DNA from: Sphingobacteriales bacterium
GTDB lineage: Bacteria > Bacteroidota > Bacteroidia > Sphingobacteriales > Sphingobacteriaceae
Length of the DNA: 5,165 nt
Assembly: GCA_947478655.1 (NCBI GenBank)
Contig: CANJWU010000099.1
Location: forward strand, 1 to 5,165
Reading direction: 5' to 3'
This document shows positions 1 to 5,165 of this stretch, one piece after another (the stretch's first letter is position 1; each line of letters begins with the position of its first letter). The position numbers and the translations under genes are program-made. The notes under the pieces are model-generated. The model saw nothing but the letters and a program-made list of their open reading frames with translations, did no database searches and was not told the DNA's origin.

Positions 1-1
1 A

Positions 2-793
2 TTTTATCCCAATTTTCCATATCCAGGAATCAATATAAAAATGCTATTGCTACATCGAGGGGGTTTAGGAAACTATACTTATTTCAGCGAAATGTATTGC
101 GATAGAAAAACACCTATTTCTAATCAAGACGTGGTGCAAATGATGATAAAAAACAAACCGCCAATTTATTTTTTACCAGATAGAAGATTCGACTATAGTA
201 ATACAGGTTATGTTTTGCTTGCGGCTATTATTGAAAAAGTGACTGCGCAAAAATTTGATGAATATATGCGCAATGAAATTTTCAAACCCTTAGGCATGAA
301 TCATACTTACGTATATAATATAAACAAGCCAGCGGCTTTTAACTATTCTCCTGGTCATGATAAAAATTTAAACACGACACAAAGTAGTTACCTAGATGGT
401 GCAAATGGCGACAAAGGCGTTTATTCTTCGGTAGCAGATTTAGCGCTTTGGGATCGGATTTTATATTCCAATATTTTTCTTAAAAAATCAAGTATAGATT
501 CCTTGAGCAAGCCAGGTAATCATCATTTAACCGGGCCATTTAATTATGGCTATGGCTGGCGAACCTATACAAATGCAGACGGATCAAACATTAATTATCA
601 TGGTGGATGGTGGAATGGTTATAAAACATTTTTTTTTAGAGACCTAAAAAACCATCATGCCATCATTTTGTTAAGCAATAGAGAACATTCAGGATTTAGA
701 GATTTAGACGGACTGGTTGATATAATATATGATAGAAAGCCAAACACCAATAGAAAATATTCTGTTTACATGCACCACGCTCCTGGTTATTAA
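2..793 (+). CDS. Serine beta-lactamase-like hydrolase, C-terminal part (5' truncated by window edge)
   Basis: This is the C-terminal part (about 263 residues) of a serine hydrolase of the beta-lactamase/penicillin-binding-protein fold (PF00144 type, which includes class C beta-lactamases, DD-peptidases and esterases). The frame is open to the left edge and the residues before the ATG at 41 (FYPNFPYPGINIK) already match the family's 'fP.fPYpgItI..LL.HrSGL' stretch, so that ATG is internal. The second catalytic motif Y-x-N is YSN at 194-202, followed by the usual helix and a 'F.PLGM..T' segment. The third motif is HGG (599-607), within HGGWWNG, the H-x-G equivalent of KTG. The nucleophile motif SxxK lies upstream of the window, so activity cannot be confirmed. 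The family's HxSG is HRGG here, with Gly in place of Ser. Family members usually act in the periplasm or outside the cell, but no signal peptide is visible because the N-terminus is missing. The substrate cannot be assigned. The stop TAA lies 23 bases before the next gene on the same strand. Confidence 0.88.
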   Translation, partial: FYPNFPYPGINIKMLLLHRGGLGNYTYFSEMYCDRKTPISNQDVVQMMIKNKPPIYFLPDRRFDYSNTGYVLLAAIIEKVTAQKFDEYMRNEIFKPLGMNHTYVYNINKPAAFNYSPGHDKNLNTTQSSYLDGANGDKGVYSSVADLALWDRILYSNIFLKKSSIDSLSKPGNHHLTGPFNYGYGWRTYTNADGSNINYHGGWWNGYKTFFFRDLKNHHAIILLSNREHSGFRDLDGLVDIIYDRKPNTNRKYSVYMHHAPGY

Positions 794-816
794 GTTTGAA
801 TTAAAAATATATAGCA

Positions 817-897
817 ATGAAAAATAAATTATTTTTTGGCCTTCTCTTAGTTACATTAACCGCTTGTACTTTTTTTTATTTTAATAAAATAAAAAAA
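817..897 (+). other. N-terminal export signal with lipobox-like LTAC
   Basis: Codes for residues 1-27 of the large surface protein: basic MKNK, a hydrophobic core FFGLLLVTLTACTFFYF (6-22), then NKIKK. LTAC (14-17, Cys codon at 865-867) fits the signal peptidase II consensus [LVI][ASTVI][GAS]C at the expected distance from the start. The residues after Cys are hydrophobic and then basic, unlike the acidic surface-export signals known for Bacteroidota lipoproteins. An uncleaved membrane anchor or a signal peptidase I signal therefore remains possible. Confidence 0.6.
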
Positions 898-3800
898 CCA
901 ATGCCTTCATTAACGGCATACGAACAATACCTCGCAGATCATTTTTATAATAAATCTGCAGATAATATGGCTTTGGAAATGCCAGGCGAAACAGAAAGCG
1001 AAGAAGCTAAAACCGATCGACCTGATTTAGCATTTGAACAAGATTTTAGAATCACAATGGATCCTATTTTAAAAAGACCAGCGACCGAAAGATTAATCAT
1101 TGCAAGAGAAATGATTGCGATGCAACAAAGAAACAAGCAAACATTGATGGCACCGATTTGGGAAGAGCGTGGACCAAAAAATGTTGGTGGTAGAACACGC
1201 ACCGTAGTTTACGACCCGAACGATCTCAGTAATAAAAAAGTTTGGGCAGGCGGTGTTGGTGGAGGATTGTGGTATTGTAATGATATAACTGCTGCTAGCC
1301 CAATCTGGAATAGAGTAAATGATTTTTGGGAGAACATTGCTATATCTTCTATTGCATTTGATCCTACCAATACGCAATTAATGTATGTAGGAACCGGTGA
1401 AGGTTGGAGCAATTTAGATGCACAACGTGGCGCAGGCGTTTGGAAAAGTTCGAATGCTGGCTTAGGGTTTGAAAGATTATTGAGCACGAATAATACTACA
1501 TTTTATCATGTTCAAAAAATTGTTGTCAACGCAACAGGCGTATATGTGGCCACTAAAGCGGGCGGCGTAATGCGAAGCACAGATGGTGGCACTTCCTTTA
1601 CAAAAGTTTTAGGAAGTACCGTCCCCATTGGTGCAAGTAATCCTATTTCTGATTTAGAAATTGGCGCGGATGGAACCATTTATGCGGGCATTGGTATTTT
1701 TACTTCTGGTTCGGTTTGGAAATCAACATCTGGAAATGCCAATACTTGGACTAAATTAAATAATGGCACAAATGGTTTTCCCACTTCAGGATTTGAAAGA
1801 GTAGAAATTGCAGTGGCACCAAATGATTCCAATGTACTTTATGCCATAACACAAGATGCGAGTACAAATGGATTATATAATATTTATTATTCTGCAAATA
1901 AAGGTACCAGTTGGACCACCTGTGCTAAACCCGCAGATGCTGATAGCGGAATACCTTCAGACGATTTTACTCGAACCCAAGCTTGGTACGATTTAACCGC
2001 TGCTGTTGATCCAAACAATGCTTCAACTATTTTAATAGGCGGCGTTGATTTATTTAAAAGTACCAATGCAGGAACATCATGGACCCAAATTAGTCATTGG
2101 TATGGAGGATTTAGTTTTCCAGATGTGCATGCCGATCAACATGTAATTACCTTTAAAAAGAATTCTTCAAGCGAAGTATTATTTGGTAACGACGGTGGTA
2201 TTTATTTAAGCGCAAACATCAATAATGCAAGCCCAATATTTACTAATAAAAATAGTGGCTATAATGTAACCCAGTTTTATAGTTGTGCGATGTCGCCAAC
2301 AGCGGCTTCAAATATATTTTTAGCTGGAGCCCAAGACAACGGCACACAAAGGTTTTCAACTGCTGGCCTAAATAATACTACAAGGGCATATGGTGGTGAT
2401 GGTGCATTTTGCTTTTTTGATCAAGACAACCCAACCGTGGCGATCGCATCTTATGTCTATAATAATTATTATCGTTCGACTAACAGTGGAACTAGCTTCA
2501 ATACAACGCTATCAAGTAGCAGCACCACGGGTTCGTTTATCAATCCGGCCGATTATGATAACAGAGAAAATATTTTATACTCTGCTTACAGTACCAGTGC
2601 CATTCAAAAAATTACGAATGTAACTACCACGCCTACTACTTCACAAATTACCATGAGTACGCTTGGATCTATGGCTTCGCATTTAAGTGTATCTCCTTAT
2701 GCAACCGTTGGTAGCTCTACTGTTTTTGTTGGTACCGAAGCAGGTAAAGTATTTAAAATAACCAACGCCCAAAGTGCTAGCCCAACAATCACACAGCTTG
2801 GCACAACATTAGGTGGTAGTATATCTTGCATCGAAATTGGCGCAAGCGAAAACGAATTATTAGTTACCCTGAGTAATTATGGTATCACCAGTGTATATTA
2901 TTCTGATAACGGAGGAAATACCTTTACAAACAAAGAAGGAAATCTTCCAGACATGCCGGTAAGATGGGCACTATTTAATCCACAAAATAGAAATGAAGTT
3001 TTACTAGCCACCGAGCTTGGTGTTTGGTACACAGCAAGTTTAAATTTAGCCAGTCCAAATTGGGTTGCTTCTAACGCTGGACTTGCTACTACTCGAGTGG
3101 ATATGCTGCAATACAGAAGTTCGGATAATTTAGTCATTGCTGCAACACATGGTCGTGGATTATTTTCGTGTAGCAATTTCACTTTAAATATAACACAAGC
3201 ACCTACTGCCAATTTTACTGCTAATAAATTAGTCGTATGTAAAGGAGACAATGTATCATTTACCGATCAATCTAGTGATTCTCCAAATGCATGGTCTTGG
3301 AGTTTTGATGGAGGCACACCAGGTACTTCCTCGCTCGCAAATCCCACTATTAAATACGATAGCATTGGCACATTTGCAGTAACATTAACAGCAAGCAACA
3401 TAATTGGCACAAGCAGCCCTATTACAAAATCTGCTTTTATAACAGTAGTCAATAAGCCTTCCTTACCCATCGTAACAGGCTATACCAGCACTTGTGTAAA
3501 TGATACGAATGTGTATATGACACTTATTAAATCTGATCAATACACTTGGACAATAACAGGTGGAAATATTATTAGTGGACAAAATACCGATAGTTTAGTT
3601 GTGGTATGGACAAGTATTGGAAATAAAAATATCGGATTAAAACTAACTAATAATTCAGGATGCGAAAGTGCCATTAAAAATACTGCCATTAAAGTATTTG
3701 ATAAACCAAATCTTAGCGCAATTAATGGCCTTGCAGAATATTGTCAAAACGATACTGCCATTTATTCTGTTACGACAAACGCAAGCTATATTTTATGGGA

Positions 3801-4449
3801 AATAAATGGTGGTGAAATTATTGGCAGAGATGATTCTGCTGTTGTAAAAGTAGTATGGAAAAAATATGCTTTCAATAACGATATCAGTATTAATGTGAGT
3901 AATGGCGCTGGCTGTAAATTATTAAGCAATAAGCTAAATGTAATTACCAATGTATTACCCAAAGCAAGTTTTACCTCGAACATAGATACCGTGATGATTA
4001 ATAAAGGTGGTATGATTAAATTTACGAATACCTCTAGCGATGCCAGCACATTAACATGGGATTTTGGTGATAGCTCGCAAACAAGCAGCATGGAGCATCC
4101 TACTCATCAATACATTAAACCAGGAACTTATACTGTTACGCTAACGGCAAGCAATGGAAATTGTATACAACAATTTCAAAAAACAATTGTAGTTATTATG
4201 GGAACAGGGCTTGAAAATAATTTGATAAAACAAGTAAGTGTAAGCCCTAACCCTAGTAGCGATTTCATAAATATCAAGTTTGGCAAAAACCACTTAATGA
4301 ATGTGGTAGTATTTGATGCAACAGGAAAATCTGTTTTATTTTCAAATGAAAATAAAATTATAATTAAAGATTTACCTAATGGCTATTATATGCTAAGGAT
4401 GTTTTTTGAGGAAGGCACAATAGATAAAAAAATAATTAAAAAAGACTAA
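817..4449 (+). CDS. Secreted Asp-box beta-propeller protein with PKD and PKD-like modules and T9SS type A sorting domain
   Basis: A 1210-residue multidomain exported protein. Residues 1-27 form an export signal (Lys-rich start, hydrophobic 6-22, LTAC at 14-17). Residues 28-111 are an acidic, helical linker with DP....RPxxERL at 82-93. A propeller of the sortilin/Vps10 or BNR-repeat type spans about 112-787. It opens with GPKNVGGRTR (119-128), has Asp-box-like turns near 211, 254, 359, 415, 554 and 696, has HADQH (438-442) and AQDNGT (505-510), and closes with ATHGRGLF (776-783). Then come a PKD domain (795-880, WSWSFDGG), two PKD-like Ig modules (881-964 and 965-1048), a second PKD domain (1049-1128, WDFGD) and a T9SS sorting domain (1140-1210). 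Such proteins are often labelled glycosyl hydrolase or sialidase, but no catalytic residues are evident; a binding or adhesion role at the cell surface is inference. The start is set by the signal sequence. The 23 bases upstream are AT-rich, with no Shine-Dalgarno and no recognisable promoter. It may be cotranscribed with the upstream hydrolase. Its stop overlaps the stop of the convergent acetyltransferase gene. Confidence 0.9.
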   Translation: MKNKLFFGLLLVTLTACTFFYFNKIKKPMPSLTAYEQYLADHFYNKSADNMALEMPGETESEEAKTDRPDLAFEQDFRITMDPILKRPATERLIIAREMIAMQQRNKQTLMAPIWEERGPKNVGGRTRTVVYDPNDLSNKKVWAGGVGGGLWYCNDITAASPIWNRVNDFWENIAISSIAFDPTNTQLMYVGTGEGWSNLDAQRGAGVWKSSNAGLGFERLLSTNNTTFYHVQKIVVNATGVYVATKAGGVMRSTDGGTSFTKVLGSTVPIGASNPISDLEIGADGTIYAGIGIFTSGSVWKSTSGNANTWTKLNNGTNGFPTSGFERVEIAVAPNDSNVLYAITQDASTNGLYNIYYSANKGTSWTTCAKPADADSGIPSDDFTRTQAWYDLTAAVDPNNASTILIGGVDLFKSTNAGTSWTQISHWYGGFSFPDVHADQHVITFKKNSSSEVLFGNDGGIYLSANINNASPIFTNKNSGYNVTQFYSCAMSPTAASNIFLAGAQDNGTQRFSTAGLNNTTRAYGGDGAFCFFDQDNPTVAIASYVYNNYYRSTNSGTSFNTTLSSSSTTGSFINPADYDNRENILYSAYSTSAIQKITNVTTTPTTSQITMSTLGSMASHLSVSPYATVGSSTVFVGTEAGKVFKITNAQSASPTITQLGTTLGGSISCIEIGASENELLVTLSNYGITSVYYSDNGGNTFTNKEGNLPDMPVRWALFNPQNRNEVLLATELGVWYTASLNLASPNWVASNAGLATTRVDMLQYRSSDNLVIAATHGRGLFSCSNFTLNITQAPTANFTANKLVVCKGDNVSFTDQSSDSPNAWSWSFDGGTPGTSSLANPTIKYDSIGTFAVTLTASNIIGTSSPITKSAFITVVNKPSLPIVTGYTSTCVNDTNVYMTLIKSDQYTWTITGGNIISGQNTDSLVVVWTSIGNKNIGLKLTNNSGCESAIKNTAIKVFDKPNLSAINGLAEYCQNDTAIYSVTTNASYILWEINGGEIIGRDDSAVVKVVWKKYAFNNDISINVSNGAGCKLLSNKLNVITNVLPKASFTSNIDTVMINKGGMIKFTNTSSDASTLTWDFGDSSQTSSMEHPTHQYIKPGTYTVTLTASNGNCIQQFQKTIVVIMGTGLENNLIKQVSVSPNPSSDFINIKFGKNHLMNVVVFDATGKSVLFSNENKIIIKDLPNGYYMLRMFFEEGTIDKKIIKKD
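1150..3177 (+). repeat. Beta-propeller region with Asp-box and ASPxW-type blade turns
   Basis: Codes for about residues 112-787 of the large surface protein. Degenerate blade repeats can be seen. Asp-box-like turns of the form S-x-[DN]-x-G-x-x-[FW] begin near residues 211, 254, 359, 415, 554 and 696. A looser copy, WKSTSGNANTW, is at 301-311. Four further turns carry ASP plus a following bulky residue (160-164, 471-475, 654-658, 745-749). About eleven recognisable turns over roughly 675 residues suggest more than one propeller, perhaps a tandem pair as in sortilin and xyloglucanase folds. The blade count is inferred, not measured. Confidence 0.8.
3199..3456 (+). other. PKD domain 1
   Basis: Codes for residues 795-880 of the large surface protein. 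It shows the usual PKD pattern: PTANFTA, then V-x-F-T-D-Q-S (813-819), WSWSFDGG (826-833), NPTIKY (842-847) and GTFAVTLTASN (851-861). The SFDGGTP variant replaces the canonical DFGDG. PKD domains are Ig-like spacer or binding modules common in exported Bacteroidota proteins. Here the domain links the propeller to the C-terminal stalk. Confidence 0.85.
3457..3960 (+). repeat. Tandem pair of PKD-like Ig modules
   Basis: Two successive modules of about 84 residues (881-964 and 965-1048) in the large surface protein share one pattern: a C-x-N-D-T start (C893, C976), a Y-x-W or L-W strand, GG-x-I-I, a V-V-x-V-W strand, and N-x-x-G-C (C949, C1033). The Cys pairs are 56 and 57 residues apart, so one disulfide per module is likely. 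They resemble the PKD-like Ig family seen in gliding and T9SS proteins of Bacteroidota. The two copies are diverged in sequence, so this is an old duplication or modular assembly, not a recent tandem duplication. Confidence 0.75.
3961..4200 (+). other. PKD domain 2
   Basis: Codes for residues 1049-1128 of the large surface protein. It begins KASFTSN, then carries F-T-N-T-S-S (1069-1074), the canonical WDFGD (1081-1085), HPTHQY (1094-1099) and PGTYTVTLTASN (1102-1113). It is a closer match to the PKD consensus than PKD domain 1 and lies directly before the sorting domain. Confidence 0.9.
4234..4446 (+). other. T9SS type A C-terminal sorting domain
   Basis: Codes for residues 1140-1210, the end of the large surface protein. 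It has VSPNPSSDFINI (1142-1153), VVVFDATGKSV (1163-1173), LPNGYYMLRM (1186-1195) and a basic tail KKIIKK (1204-1209). These are the ordered motifs of the type A sorting domain, which directs proteins through the outer-membrane type IX translocon and is normally removed by the PorU sortase when the protein is anchored to the surface. It is the strongest indicator that the host is a Bacteroidota member with a T9SS. Confidence 0.93.
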
Positions 4450-4462
4450 AGGATTTTTTTAG
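4426..4462 (-). terminator. Possible weak terminator for the minus-strand operon
   Basis: Read on the minus strand, CTAAA (4462-4458) can pair with TTTAG (4450-4446) across a 7-base loop. This is followed by TCTTTTTT and a second T-run. The layout is that of an intrinsic terminator, but the stem is only 5 A/T-rich base pairs and the region is also the A-rich coding end of the convergent gene, so the match may be chance. On the plus strand no T-run follows the stem, so it would not serve the large gene. Confidence 0.2.
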
Positions 4463-4949
4463 CCAATACATAATCATTTAACCAAAACTCGGCAAATGGA
4501 ATATCGACTGTTTCGATAATTTCATAGCCGAGTTTTTCATAAAATGATAAAGCAAGATTTTTTCTATTCACATTTAAATGCAAATAATTAGCGCCTAATC
4601 CAGCCACTTCTTTTTCTACTTCGCTAAGTAAGATCCTTCCAAAGCCTTTGTTTTGTTCACTTGGAAGCAAATATAATTTGTGTAATTTATAGGTATTGAT
4701 TGGCTCCTCTAATTTGCCGTAAGAGGCAAAGCCAATTGGCCTATCTGCTTGGTATAGAATTAAAAACACGTGTTTGTAAAAATCCATTTGTTTAAAAATG
4801 GATTCTGGCGTGTACATTTCACCAAACATATATTCGATTTGCGCTTGTGAAATAACATCTTCATAGGTAACAAACCAAGTGTCGTAAGCAATCTTGACTA
4901 TTGTAGGAATGTCTTCAATACTTGCTAATTTAATAGAAACGGAATTCAT
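4446..4949 (-). CDS. GNAT family N-acetyltransferase
   Basis: A complete 167-residue cytoplasmic acetyltransferase of the Gcn5-related (GNAT) fold, which moves an acetyl group from acetyl-CoA to an amine. Motif A is visible as LHKLYLLPSEQNKGFGRILL (89-108). QNKGFG (99-104) is the Q/RxxGxG/A pyrophosphate-binding loop for CoA. Motif B follows as LNVNRKNLALSFYEKLGY (125-142), with the usual N, A, FY and GY positions. The N-terminal half (TWFVTY at 24-29, then IEYMF at 38-42) and the end (LNDYVLAKKIL) resemble PaiA-type polyamine acetyltransferases, but this likeness is from memory and the substrate should be left open. The length is normal for the family. The start ATG directly follows the stop of the upstream small membrane protein (TAGATG) with no Shine-Dalgarno, so the pair is probably cotranscribed and possibly translationally coupled. 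The stop TAG overlaps the stop of the large convergent gene by 4 bases. Confidence 0.93.
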   Translation of the reverse strand: MNSVSIKLASIEDIPTIVKIAYDTWFVTYEDVISQAQIEYMFGEMYTPESIFKQMDFYKHVFLILYQADRPIGFASYGKLEEPINTYKLHKLYLLPSEQNKGFGRILLSEVEKEVAGLGANYLHLNVNRKNLALSFYEKLGYEIIETVDIPFAEFWLNDYVLAKKIL

Positions 4950-5165
4950 CTATTGCTTTTTAAGATTTATTAATTTTATAAAATACAATAAATGACCTGC
5001 CACAAAAGACATTGTTCCAATTAAAAAAAAGAAATTAGCAATTCTGTTTGCAGTAGAAGGATAAGTAATTATACCAGTGAACAACATCAATAGACTTAAT
5101 AAATAAGCATTCCTTGCATTGTTATCTGCTGGGTTAATTTGCATTTGAATGGGTATTTTAAATCC
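4950..5165 (-). CDS. Small two-helix membrane protein (start uncertain, may be cut by window edge)
   Basis: I do not recognise a family. From the ATG at 5144 the product is 64 residues. It has a short polar N-terminus, a hydrophobic helix at about 13-28 (AYLLSLLMLFTGIITY), a short polar turn (PSTANR), a second hydrophobic helix at about 36-56 (ANFFFLIGTMSFVAGHLLYF) and a basic tail KLINLKKQ. This predicts an inner-membrane hairpin, probably with both ends in the cytoplasm given the basic tail. The frame stays open upstream of this ATG to the window edge (GFKIPIQ), so it may be the C-terminal end of a longer gene; no Shine-Dalgarno or promoter settles the start. Its TAG stop is immediately followed by the ATG of the acetyltransferase gene, which supports it being a real translated gene and part of an operon. 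The function is unknown. Confidence 0.6.
   Translation of the reverse strand, partial: GFKIPIQMQINPADNNARNAYLLSLLMLFTGIITYPSTANRIANFFFLIGTMSFVAGHLLYFIKLINLKKQ

Noticed and set aside
41..43. ATG as the start of the serine hydrolase
   Set aside because: The frame is open back to the left edge and codons 2-40 already encode conserved family residues (FPYPGI), so this Met is internal.
794..816. TTTG at 795-798 as part of a Bacteroidota -33/-7 promoter
   Set aside because: The 23-base gap is too short to place a matching TAnnTTTG element before the start codon, and none is present.
945..1487. Three minus-strand open frames (945-1202, 1093-1377, 1209-1487)
   Set aside because: They lie wholly inside the propeller gene, overlap one another, and show no domain-like composition or conserved motifs; they are shadows of the coding strand.
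2390..2623. Plus-strand open frame of 77 codons in another frame
   Set aside because: It lies inside the large gene, where the true frame has clear propeller repeats; the product is low-complexity and unrecognisable.
3454..3960. Recent DNA-level tandem duplication in the PKD-like pair
   Set aside because: The protein pattern repeats but the nucleotide sequences are strongly diverged, so no repeat-driven instability is expected.
2898..4091. Minus-strand open frames 2898-3251, 3267-3470 and 3786-4091
   Set aside because: They are antisense to the propeller end and the PKD region, whose coding sense is certain; the hydrophobic look comes from reverse-complemented codons.
1..5165. CRISPR array, tRNA, rRNA, insertion sequence or a defence or other novel multi-gene system
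   Set aside because: No regular direct repeats, cloverleaf, terminal inverted repeats or transposase motifs were seen, and the genes do not form a recognisable system.

Overview
This AT-rich window (low GC judged by eye, no count made) most likely comes from a Bacteroidota chromosome. The main reason is the large central gene, whose product ends in a type A C-terminal sorting domain of the type IX secretion system (T9SS), a system confined to that phylum. Other support comes from the PKD and PKD-like modules, the GPxNxGGR propeller opening, and gene starts that lack Shine-Dalgarno sequences, as is usual in Bacteroidota. The family and genus cannot be read from the window.

Layout. Bases 2-793 (+) hold the C-terminal part of a serine beta-lactamase/penicillin-binding-like hydrolase whose start and SxxK motif lie off the left edge. 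After a 23-base gap, bases 817-4449 (+) encode a 1210-residue secreted or surface protein. In order it has an N-terminal export signal with a lipobox-like LTAC, a helical acidic linker, a large Asp-box beta-propeller region (about residues 112-787), a PKD domain, two tandem PKD-like Ig modules, a second PKD domain and a T9SS sorting domain. Two genes on the minus strand converge on it. Bases 4446-4949 encode a GNAT N-acetyltransferase, preceded with no spacing by a small two-helix membrane protein (4950 to 5144 or beyond) that may run off the right edge.

How the genes relate. The two plus-strand genes are close enough to share a transcript and both products probably act outside the cytoplasm, but nothing shows a common pathway. 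The two minus-strand genes abut as TAGATG and look like an operon. The two transcription units meet tail to tail in a 4-base stop-codon overlap, leaving no intergenic room for a terminator. No tRNA, rRNA, CRISPR array, insertion sequence or long non-coding stretch is visible; coding sequence fills nearly the whole window. I see no convincing new multi-gene system. The most interesting features are in the large surface protein: a lipobox-like signal combined with a T9SS domain, a recurrent ASPxW-type turn in the propeller, and D-S/T-aliphatic motifs confined to its C-terminal stalk.
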